The notes beneath the pieces are model-generated. The model did not search any database. It was not told where the DNA came from and saw only the letters and a program-made list of their open reading frames with translations. A stretch of DNA of 64,000 nt from Phanerodontia chrysosporium (Eukaryota > Basidiomycota > Agaricomycetes > Polyporales > Phanerochaetaceae), in contig MJGA01000007.1 in the NCBI GenBank assembly GCA_001910725.1, forward strand, positions 1,240,001-1,304,000, written 5' to 3'. Positions 21,597-31,874 of the stretch are shown here, piece by piece. Numbering within the stretch: the first letter of the stretch is position 1; each line of letters opens with the position of its first letter. The translations under genes were made by a program, and so were the position numbers.

Positions 21597-24500
21597 AGTC
21601 TGCGATATCTGGTCCGTTTTTAGATTTCCTTTACCCTCCCGACTCAGTAGAATGTATTAGATCAGTTTTGGAATCGAGAAAAGTCTCTAGTTTACCCTCT
21701 AAATCGAGCTTTATCGTTCCAGTAACTTTGAGTCAGGGTAAGGAAATCAGAGTGCAGACTACCGCGCTGGTTGATTCGGGGGCCTATGCTGTGTTCATTA
21801 GCCATCGCTTCGTCAAGAAGCATAAGCTGAAGACGAACCAGCTGGCCAGGGAGATACGCGTTTACAACGCAGATGGCTCCAGGAACAAGTGTGGCAGTAT
21901 TGAGGAGTATGCTTGGCTCGACGTAGCCGTAGGGGACCATGTCTCCAGACAAGCATGCCTCATTACAGATCTGGGTGGAAAGGACATGTTCCTCGGCTTT
22001 AGCTACTTGAAGAAGCATAATCCCGAGATAGATTGGGATAAGGGCGAGTGGAAGTACTCCAGATGCTCAGATTCTTGTCGCTTTACCAGCCACAAGGCTC
22101 AAGTAGCACAAGCAGAGCTCGAAGAACCTATGGATGAGGACTTCGAGGAGGAAGAAGAGGAGCCTTGGCTTCAGTGGGTCGACCCTTCCACCCCAGATGG
22201 CCGCGTTTTGGCAGTAACCTGCCGGAAGATCGCAGCGATATGCAGTATTCGTTCGCTGGAGGGAATCGAGGGCTGGGAGCAGCTTGTCCCTGCACAGTAT
22301 CAGGACTATGGGGACGTGTTTTCGAAGCGTGCAAGCGAACGGCTACCCGTACGAAAGCCTTACGACCACGCTGTCGAGTTTATCGATGGAGCTACCCTAC
22401 CTCGACCAGCTCGTAATTACTCACTGTCGCCAGAAGAGAGGAATTCTCTGGACGAGTGGATTCAGGAGAATCTCGCCAAGGGATACATCAGACCGAGTAA
22501 ATCCCCGCTGGCAGCACCAGTCTTTTTCGTGAAGAAGAAGGACGGTTCATTGCGCTTGGTGCAAGACTACAGGAAGCTGAACGAAGTTGTCAAGAAAGAC
22601 CGCTTCCCTATACCCAAGATCTCAGACCTTATAGATCGACTATCTAAGGCCAGTATATACACCAAGATTGACCTTAGATGGGGGTATAACAACGTCAGAA
22701 TCAAGGAAGGAGACGAGTGGAAGCTGGCCTTCATCACACCTTTCGGTTTATATGAACCTACAGTAATGTTCTTCGGCCTCAGCAATGCACCAGCAACCTT
22801 TCAGCGCATGATGAACCATATTCTCGATGACCTAATTCGAGAAGGGCATGTCATGGTCTACCTAGACGACATTCTCATCTTCACGAATGACTTGGACCAC
22901 CATCGGCGATTAGTTCGCGAGGTATTGCAGCGGCTACGCGACAATGACCTGTTCGCTAAGCCAGAGAAATGCTTCTTCGAGACGGATAGCATTGAATACC
23001 TCAGAATGATCATCAGCAAGGGGTCGGTTCAGATGGATCCATCGAAGGTAGATGGCGTTTTATCTTGGCCCATACCCAAGAGGGTCAAAGATGTCCAGGC
23101 TTTCCTGGGTTTTGCCAACTTCTACCGACGGTTTATTCGAGACTTCGGCAAGATTGTTCGCCCATTGTCAGAGCTTACCCGCAAAGGCAAAGAGTGGGAA
23201 TGGGGGCCTGAGCAGCAGGATGCTTTCGATACGCTCAAAAGAGCGTTCACTACTGCGCCTATTCTCAAGATTCCAGACGACGAGCACCCTTTTAGGCTCG
23301 AATGCGATTCGTCAGACTTTGCTACGGGGGCTGTACTTGAGCAACTGGGCGAGGATGGCCTTTGGCACCCTGTCGCGTTTTATTCCAAGGCGCTAGGCGT
23401 ACACGAGCGCAACTACGAGATATACGACAAGGAGATGCTAGCCATCATCCGCGCGCTGAAGGAATGGTGCCACCACTTGGAGGGACACCCTCTACCATTC
23501 GACATATGGTCAGATCACCAGAATTTGACCTATTTCCGCAAGGCACAAGACTTGACGCGACGTCAAGCACGTTGGAGTCTTTTCCTCACACGTTTCCACT
23601 TCAAGTTGGAGCACAAGCCTGGAAAGACGATGAAGCGGGCTGATCCAATGTCCAGGAGGCCAGATCATGAATTGGGGGTGGATTGCGACAACCGTGAAAA
23701 AGTCCTTTTGAAGCCAGAATATTTCGCGATTCGAGCCATGCAACCAACCCATTCATCGATAGTGGACGATAGCAAACTGCTAGAAAGGATCAGAAAAGCC
23801 CTGCTGGACGACAAAGTCACCAAGTCGTACAAAGACCTGATGTTGAAAGGACCAAGAGAGTTCGGGAAGGACTTAGCGGAATGGCACCTCGAGGACGGGC
23901 TACTACTGCACCGAGGCAAGGTGTATGTGCCCAAGGACGACAAGATTAGGGCAGATCTACTCAAGTTACACCACGACTTCCCTGGGGCTGGACACCCTGG
24001 ACGATGGAAGACGTTGGAGTTGCTGTCGCGCAACTACTGGTGGCCAGGAATGTCAGTTTACGTCAAGAAGTACGTCGCAGGTTGCGAAGTCTGTCAGTCG
24101 CATAAAAATGTCAACCAGAAGCCTGCTGGCCTGCTACAGCCGAACGAGGTTCCGTCGGAACCCTGGGAGATAATCTCATGCGATATGATCACAGACTTGC
24201 CTGAGTCGGACGGTTACAACGCTATCTTCGTAGTCGTTTGCCGCTTAACAAAGCGAGCACATTTTCTCCCCATCACCAAGGAGTTTTCAGCCAAGGATCT
24301 GGGAAATTTGCTCTATGAGCGTGTTTGGCCTTTGCACGGTCTACCCAGACAGATCATTTCGGATAGAGGAACGCAGTTCGCTGCGAAACTCTTCCAGGAA
24401 TGGTGCAGACTCTTGGGGATCAAGTCAGCAATGACTACTGCGTTTCACCCTCAGGCAGACGGTCAGACTGAGCGAGTTAATCAGTCATTGGAGCAGTATC

Positions 24501-25729
24501 TGCGCTGCTACACAAACTTCAGGCAGGACGACTGGGCGTACCTTTTGCCCTCTGCCGAGTTTGCGTACAACAACCAGGCGCATGAAAGCACCAAGAACTC
24601 GCCATTCTTTGTCGAATATGGCCATCATCCACGCATGTTCCCAGAGCAGGACCGTGTTACAAGGTTGTCAGAACTGGACGACTGGACAAAGCTTAGACAA
24701 GAGGCCCAAGATCAGGCGAAAGCCGCGCTCGTGCTGGCTGCAGAGCGAATGAAGTGGTATTACGACCAGGGTAAATCAGAACCCTTGTTCAAGGTCGGAG
24801 ACCGTGTTTGGCTTGACGCAAAGGATCTGAACCTTCGGGTTCCCTCCAAGAAACTGGCACCAAAGCGAGTAGGCCCTTACGAGATCGTAGAGCAGCTGGG
24901 ACCGGTTACCTTCAAGCTGAAGTTACCAGCCCATGTGAAGATTCACCCGGCCTTCCACGCAAGCAAGCTCACGAAGCACGTCGAGGATGAGGTCGCCAAT
25001 CGCACGCGCAAACCCCTACCACCCATTCGTGTGGGTGATGACGAGGAGTACGAGGTCGAGCAGATCGTAGATGCACAGCCAGACTCTAAAGGCCGTGTTA
25101 TGTACCGAGTACGGTGGAGAGGCTATGACGAGCATAGCGACACATGGGAATACTTGCCCAATCTCAAGCACGCTATGGCGAAGGTCAAACAATTCCACAA
25201 GAAATACCCAGATGCGCCGAAGGCAATTTCCCTTCTGCAACGCCACCACGACGAGGAGGATGAGTTTTTCGTGCGCGAACTCGCGCTACTCCAATCTTGG
25301 GGAGCAGACGACCAGTTCGAGGTCGAGCTCATGAACAAGGACGCAAAACTCCCCTCACGTGGCTCGCCAGAAAGCGCAGGGTTGGATCTTTTCATCACGG
25401 AAGACCTTACGCTCAAACCCCATGATCGCAAGCTAGCGTCAACTGGCCTTCGAATGTGTACTCCACCAGGTACCTACGCTCGAGTCACACCACGGAGTGG
25501 CCTCAGCCTCAGAGGCATCGACATAGGAGCAGGCGTTATTGACCGAGATTATCGAGGAGAGCTCAAAATTCTACTCATCAACAACTCGCCCGACACCTTT
25601 ACATTCCACAAGGGTGATCGTGTCGCTCAACTCGTGCTCGAAAAAATATCCTATGCCGAACCAACTCCGGTTTCTCGCCTCGACTCAACCATTCGCAGCA
25701 GCGATGGTTTTGGCTCCACTGGTATTTAG
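21572..25729 (+). CDS. pol: G1 pol: protease, RT, RNase H, integrase, chromodomain, dUTPase
   Basis: Frame opens at 21572, overlapping gag in the -1 frame. No ATG occurs before the protease active site ([11 protein letters not shown] at about 21770; the first ATG is near 21986), so pol should be made as a gag-pol fusion. Domains: RT with YLDDILIF (22859); RNase H from about 23280 ([24 protein letters not shown]); integrase zinc finger [14 protein letters not shown] ... CEVCQ; catalytic [25 protein letters not shown] (D,D35E). The chromodomain [11 protein letters not shown] ... [20 protein letters not shown] is at about 25041-25200. A complete trimeric-type dUTPase follows at about 25330-25729: [43 protein letters not shown] and [11 protein letters not shown]. 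No internal stop. One oddity is YLRMIIS where most relatives have YLGMIIS. Confidence 0.95.
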   Translation, partial: [1385 protein letters not shown]

Positions 25730-25750
25730 GCTTCACCAGGAGGTTCAGCT

Positions 25751-25764
25751 AGAATTGGGGGTAA
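25751..25764 (+). other. G1 polypurine tract
   Basis: AGAATTGGGGGTAA directly precedes the 3' LTR and would prime plus-strand DNA synthesis. Confidence 0.8.
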
Positions 25765-26364
25765 TGTCACAGTTTTTCGTCTCAACCCTTAGGGTTAGGG
25801 GCAGCAGGTGACAGAAGCGATTACTCCGAACTGTGACATGCAGAAGCGCTGGAGTGACAGCCCTAGGCTCGGGGCTGGTCACGTGATACGGCGGTCACGT
25901 GATGCGCACACGTGCGGTATTCCAGGGTCACATGGTCGAAGGTCTAGAAGCAGGCAAGGGTCTGGAAGCGCCGAGACACTCCGGAATGGACTAGAAAGTC
26001 CTGGAGGTCTCTGGACAGGTCCGGACAGTGCTGAAACGTTCTGGAGGTTTCTGGGACATCGTAGGAACATTTAGGAACGTGTAGGAGAATGTAGGAATGC
26101 CTGTAGGGCACTAGCCAATAGCGTAGTAGGTATTAGATAGCTAGGACCCTGAACACCGGTCCCTGGGGACCTGGTGCACATGTATATAAACCCTGAGAGC
26201 TGGGGATGCCTCCCCAGCTTCAATCTCATCGCATCTCACCTCTCTAGTCTCTATACCTCGTCTTCAAGCTTGGCTACACCCTTTGTAGTCCAAGTAAACC
26301 TTTGCCAGTGAGTATTGCTGGTTGGTTTGGTGTATAGGCGCTAGGGCAGCGCATTTTTGTGATA
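25765..26364 (+). repeat. G1 3' LTR
   Basis: 600 bp, exactly 7500 bp downstream of the 5' LTR and differing from it at a single base. Followed by the target duplication AATAA. Confidence 0.97.
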
Positions 26365-26369
26365 AATAA

Positions 26370-29016
26370 CTTCCCAAGGTCTGTTAGGTACTTTGTTGGG
26401 CATGAGTTGTCCATAGGTCTGCTGTGTGCAATTCTTCATTCGCTGACACATATCGCAGCCTGTGACGTATTTCTTGACAAAGACAGACATTCCCGGCCAT
26501 CAATAGTTTCGGGAGACAAGTTCGTAGGTCTTCCACCTGCCTGGATGTCTGGCTGATGGGTAGTCATGGTGTATTTGGACTACTCGTCATCGTAAGTCCT
26601 CATTCTCATCCTTTGGTATGTAGATATGTCCCTGGAAGAGTAACAATCCATTCTCAAAGTTCCATTCCTCTAACGGTTTCTTGAACTCGCGTGGTCCTGA
26701 TTTGAGTAACGATTGATAGTTCTTGGTGACTTCGTCAGATAACAGAGCCTTCTTGACCTCTTGGAGCAGTAAATCATCGTTTACTGGAGCGTTATGGGAG
26801 GCGTCGATCGCGCAGACTTCGAGCAGATTGGCAAAAAATTCCGGCTTCAGAAGAATATGGTCGCGATTATCGAGTTCTACCCCCTCTTCATGATCTGGTC
26901 TCCTGGACAGAGGGTCTTCAGCTTCCATTATTTTACCCAGCTTGTGGTGTAGTGTGAAATGGAATCTTGTTAGATATAATGCCCAACGAGCTTGACGGCG
27001 AGACAATTTCTGGGCCTGCTTGAAATAAGTCAGGTTCTGGTGGTCTGACCATATCTTGAATTTCTCCGAATGTCCCTCTAGATAGTGTCTATACTCTTCT
27101 AACCCGCGGATTATGGCCAACATCTCCTTATCGTATATCTCATAGTTCCTTTCGTGAACATTGAGTGACTTGGAGTGAAAGGCTACCGGATGGTAAAGCT
27201 TATCGTTTGGGTCAAGTTGTGACAAAACCGAGCCAATTGCGAAGTCACTTGCATCGGTAGAGAGCCTGAACAGATTAATGTCGTCCGGAATTCGTAGAAT
27301 TAGTGCAGAAGTGAATGCCTTTTTCAGGTCGTCAAACGCCTTCTGCTGGTCAGAACCCCATTCCCATGGTTGATCCTTCTTGGTGAGTACTGTGAGTGGC
27401 TTCGTGATTTTCGCAAAGTCTTTAATAAACCTGCGATAGAAATTCGCGAATCCAAGGAATGCCTGAACGTGCTTGACCTTGGTCGGTACGGGCCACTCCG
27501 TTACGCCTGTGACCTTAGCAGGGTCCATTTCTACATGATTCTTGGATATAATCATGCCGAGATAGGCAAGCTTGTCCTTTTCGAATAGACACTTTTCTAC
27601 CTTTGCCAAGAGGTCGTTGTCTTCCAGTCGCTGCAACACTTCATGTACGATCTTTCAATGTTCCTCACGGTCATTGCCGAAGATGAGGATATTGTCGAGG
27701 TAGACTATAACCTTTCCTTAATGGATAAGGTCTTCGAAAATGTTGTTCATCATATTCTGAAATGTTGCCGGTGCATTTGCAAATCCAAAGTACATAACTT
27801 TGGCCTGAAATAAACTGTCCTTGGTTACAAAAGCCGTTTTCCCCTCGTCACCTTCCTTGATGCAGACATTGTTATATCCCCATCGAAGGTCGATTTTTGT
27901 GAATATCAACGCCTGAGATAGTGCGTTGATTAAATTGGCGATGCGAGGGATAGGATAACGGTTTTTTTTTGTAATTCCGTTCAAGGGGCGGTAGTCCATG
28001 CAAGGTCACAAACTACCATCAGCCTTCTTTACGAAAAAGAATGATGCAGCGATGGGTGACTTCAACTCTTCTATGTAGCCTTTTCGGCGTTCCTCTTGAA
28101 TCCACTCATCAAAAGATGAGCGTTGTCTCTGGTCTAGTGGGTACACCTTTCCAATTGGGGGCAACTTAGCTCCTTCCTCAAATTTGATGGCATGGTCCCA
28201 TGGTTTGTGGGTGGGCATGCGTTCAGATTTGGTCTTACTGAATACGCTTTCGAATTTGTGAACCCAACTCGGTATCTGTGATTTCCATTGCGAGGTGTCA
28301 ACTGTATCGTCGTCATCCTTTTCCAGGATGTCAGCGACAGCCTCGGCTTGCGTTCGTTCCTCTGAGTTACTGAAGTCAACCCAGTTAATGTGGTGGGGAA
28401 TATCCTCTTCTCCAATATCGTCCAGTGAGGATTCCCAAGGTTGCTCTGGTTCGAGCTCTGCCAGCTCCTCGTCATTGCTGATTTCGATGTCGAGGGCTTG
28501 GACTTTCTGTGCCATGCTGGAGAATTTGCATGATTCAGGACATCTGGTGAACTCCCAATTGCCTTTTGCCCAGTCGATTTCTGGGTTATGCTGGTGTAGG
28601 AACTTGTACCCTATATACATGTCTTTGTCATGCAAATCCGTCACGAGCAAGTACTGGGTGTGTTTGTGTGTTCCAATTTCCAAGTAGGCTCGCAGGGCGT
28701 GAGTGATTCGTCCTGCTTTATTGATCGTTCCATCCGCATTTTTTGCTTCATACAGATTTGCCAACTTAATAGTTACCAGATTGTTCTTTTCAACGAAGCT
28801 GTGATCGATGAAACTCGTCGTGGTGCCTGAATCAACCAGGGCTTCTGCCTGTGCTTTTTTACCATACACCCACAAAGTAATAGGAAGTTTGAACGATAAA
28901 GATTTATTACGTGAGACGTTCAATATACCAATGTCAATTACTCTATCTACATCCAGTGTAGACTCGACCGTGGGTACATGATCAGCGTTACTGACATGTA
29001 GGACGCAGGGATCCAC
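26370..29016 (-). pseudogene. G2 pol, N-terminal part: protease, RT, RNase H, integrase zinc finger
   Basis: Minus strand, right of the G1 insertion. Protease at about 28860 (ALVDSGTTTSFIDHSFVEKN) and a DKDMYIGYKFLHQHNPEIDW segment typical of the family. RT fragments: [59 protein letters not shown]. RNase H: RLSTDASDFAIGSVLSQL and [20 protein letters not shown]. The integrase zinc finger [20 protein letters not shown] lies near 26500. The YLDD region around 27690 and several other places carry stops or shifts. The frame resumes at 18259 beyond G1, showing a single old pol split by the insertion. Confidence 0.9.
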
Positions 29017-30198
29017 TACAGGTCGTTGAAAAAATCCACTTTCCGGTCAGACAATTTTACGTATTTAGCAGCTCAGGCCCTCATACGTGCACGCACAGCT
29101 TCCCGCTCATCAACGGGTTCCTGTGGGGGAGTCTGTTTCAACTCCTTCTCATCCTCCTCCGTTCATTCATGGATGTGGACCGCGTTGATGACGACTTCGT
29201 CATTGGCCTCAAGTTCCACGATCTCCTTCTCCAATTCGGCCATCCTGACCTTTGCTTGGTTGAAGGAGTTTTTCTTGGCGGCGATTGCCACTGCATTCTT
29301 GCCTTTTCCTTGATTATTACTCCTCCTGCTTGAGAAGGAGGCCTTACCATTGTTGTTGTTACCAGAGGACTGTTGCGACTTCTGGTCCTTGAGCAAGAAG
29401 AAGTCTAAAGTGACGTGCGTTTTAGCACGCGCGAACTTCTTCAGCTCGGTGCAAATGGCGCAGGGGTTTGAAACCTTCTTGGCTTCTTGTGAATTCGCCT
29501 GTTATTTCCCCTTGCCTTTGTTGCCCTTGACCGTCTAAGCCGCGCTGATGTCCATAGCATTTGGGTCCGGTGTAGAACCCAAGCCGTGCGAGTTTCCCTT
29601 GCTGAAGATGTGCATTGCTGCGCGGTCGGGATAAAGTTCCTTGTATGCCTCAACAAGGTACGTTATGAATTCTGACGTGGTTGTAGGCCAACTCGAGCGA
29701 CCGCGACCCAGCACAAAGATGCCCAGCTTCTCCTCGACGTTGTCGTACAGCTTGTTAATCATATGCATGTCCGTGAACGGCTTGCTGCTGTTGTCGAGGA
29801 GTATCTTGAAGCGAACCGAGTAGTCGATGATGTCCTTCTGGAGAGCTGATTTGTCGTTGAGTAGCTTCTCGAGGTCCTTCGTTGCCGTGCGCGTAACATC
29901 CTTTTGACCATAAACCGTCTGGAGACTAGCCCAGAAGCTGTCAACCGAGCCCATGTCCTCGCCCCTGGCGTTTTTGTCCAACAGTGATTGCATCAGCTTC
30001 AGGGCTGGTTCGCGCAACAGGGACAACACATTAACTATGTGCTGTTTGTCCATCGTGATGCCCTGGGTGCTGTTCCAAAGTTCGACCAGGTTTTTCCATT
30101 CCTCAAATTTCGTCATGTTCTTCTCACCGGAGAAGAGCGGCGGTTGGGCAGACTTGGGGCGAGCAGGTGCACTACCTCCTGAATGCGAACTGCACGGC
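29017..30198 (-). pseudogene. G2 gag remnant
   Basis: Main open piece on the minus strand, about 30198-29535: PPLFSGEKNMTKFEEWKNLV, NVLSLLREPALKLMQSLLD and YSVRFKILLDNSSKPF of the Gypsy capsid. A Ser/Asn/Lys-rich tail with in-frame stops follows (about 29530-29150), including a CAICTELKKF segment. The apparent start Met at 30215 lies in foreign LTR sequence, so the true N-terminus and any ORF1 are lost. Confidence 0.8.
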
Positions 30199-30485
30199 GA
30201 GGCTGTGCCAAGCATTACCCATCAGCTTAGGTAATCGTATAGCCTGCCCTAAAGACTCTGTAGTATATAAGGGTAGCACTCCTCGCTCCTGTCCATCATC
30301 TCAACCTCTTGGTCAATACGGACAGGTAAGCCACACTTTGTATTTCTTTACTATTCTCAATAATAACTTGGTCAATACGGACAGCTGCATAAGTTGTGTG
30401 TCGCTGCATGACACGCTCCACTGCACCTCATCGTCGTCATCCCCATCCGTCCTCCCTTGTGTAGCGTTGAGCCCTAGTTCCGTGA
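30199..30485 (+). repeat. Truncated LTR of the G3 family
   Basis: Matches the promoter, R and U5 part of the G3 LTR in plus orientation: GTATATAAGGG, the R region and CTTGGTCAATACGGACAG twice, ending TTCCGTGACA at 30485. Its upstream half is missing. It joins G2 gag on the left and Copia sequence on the right without target duplications. Confidence 0.8.
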
Positions 30486-31590
30486 CAAGTGGTAGCCAAA
30501 GTGGGTGCGGACAGGCAGAGGGCCATGGACATCGGAGTGAATGAGCTGGAGTGGTTAGGAGACTCTGTTGGATGAGGAGGGGAAGGGCACAGCATTGAGC
30601 TTGCCAGAAAGGCAGAGTTCACAGATGGGGTCCGCTTCTGCCTTGGAGTCAAGCTTCATGCTAGTGACTATGCCATCCTTGAGCAGGTTCCAGATGTTCT
30701 GGATGTGCACGTGTGCAAAGCGACAGTGCCAAAGGGTCTCACCTATGGGGAGCGTCAAGATGGAGTCGGCCTGGCAGACTCTGAGGCTGGAATGACCGTT
30801 CCATCGAGGTAGGCGGTGCAAGTGGGCCTAATGGACGCAGTGAATAGGGTCTGGCTGCTGTGCTCAAAGTCGAGGTGCTTGGAATAGATATGGACATTGA
30901 AACCGTGCTGAGACGTGAGATACAGGACTGAGAAGAGATTCGAGCCAAGTTCTGGTACATGCAATACTCTCCTGAACTCCACAGTGTGCACTGCCTTCCC
31001 CTGGACTACTGGAGCAAACACCACCGTTCCTACGCCTTCAGAGTACACTATGGCCTCATTGGCGAGGCGCACAGTAACCCAGATAGGCTTGTAGTTGCAG
31101 ATTCAGTGCTTGTGGGGCATCATATGAGAAGTGGCACCAGTGTCTGCAATCCAGAGGAAGTGAGTGGCAGATTCAAGTGTGGCAGAGTGTGCAGTGTGAC
31201 ACACAGAGGCTTGGCTGGTGGACTCAGAAGAGAGTTCCTGAGCTGCAGCAGCTGTGGCAGGGGTCTTGGGCTTGTTCTTGCCACACTGCTTCTTTTTCTC
31301 CTCGATGTCCTAGCATGCCTTCTCCTTGTCACACTTGTAGTGGAAGCATTGGTTCTGAGAGTGGCCAGGGATATTGCAGTATGCACAAGGGGTGTTACTG
31401 GTGGCCTGTGAGGTATTGGTGGCAAGTACAGAGGCAGTGCCATGTGTAATAGAGTGCAAACAAAGGGCCTCCTTGTTGGTAAATGCAAACTGGAGCGATT
31501 CCTTGTCAAATTTGTCCAGGAGTTGGTGAGACGAGGTGAAATTGGTGTAGAAGTCAGGGAGGGCTCAGATCATGCACATAACATGTTGCA
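30486..31590 (-). pseudogene. Copia gag-protease-preintegrase fragment
   Basis: Minus strand. Zinc-knuckle-like and Pro/Ser/Thr-rich gag tail at about 31510-31120. The Copia protease region follows (DTGATSHM-like part decayed; VEFRRVLHVPELGSNLFSVL and LTSQHGFNVHIYSKHLDFEH at about 31000-30870), then the GAG-pre-integrase segment ETLWHCRFAHVHIQNIWNLL and CELCLSGKLNAVPFPSSSNR (about 30750-30560). Frames are broken. Together with the LTR at 31591 this is the 5' part of a minus-strand Copia element. Confidence 0.85.
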
Positions 31591-31874
31591 TGTAGGAGGT
31601 AAATTCGACTACAGGAGTGCCCTGAATCATACTGGTGGTGGTGGGTGAGCAACTGAAGTGCTCAGACACTACCATCAGGGTTTATATACTATTCTACAGG
31701 TCGGAGTATTAACTAAGAACAAAGGAGCAAAGGTGAAACGAGACAAAGGAAGGAGTACAAAGCAGTGGCCCATGAGGGCCACTGCACATGGTCAATGCAC
31801 CTGGCCACTGCACTGGGCCACTGAGTGCCACTGAGGGCAGAGGAGTAGTTGCATCACAAAGGACACAACTAACA
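31591..31874 (-). mobile_element. Copia LTR, short form (5' LTR)
   Basis: 284 bp, TGTTAGTTGTG to CCTACA on the minus strand, directly followed on that strand by Copia gag. It lacks the roughly 50-bp internal duplication of the long-form LTRs. Confidence 0.8.

Larger units (their letters stand above)
18265..26364 (+). mobile_element. G1: complete Ty3/Gypsy chromodomain retrotransposon with dUTPase
   Basis: 8100-bp element bounded by 600-bp LTRs that differ at one position (an A/G near 18393/25893). Perfect 5-bp target duplication AATAA at 18260-18264 and 26365-26369. Order: LTR, self-priming site, ORF1, gag, pol (protease, RT, RNase H, integrase, chromodomain, dUTPase), polypurine tract, LTR. 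All ORFs are open. It is inserted, in the opposite direction, within the integrase of G2. One LTR mismatch means a very recent insertion, so the element may still be active. Confidence 0.97.
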
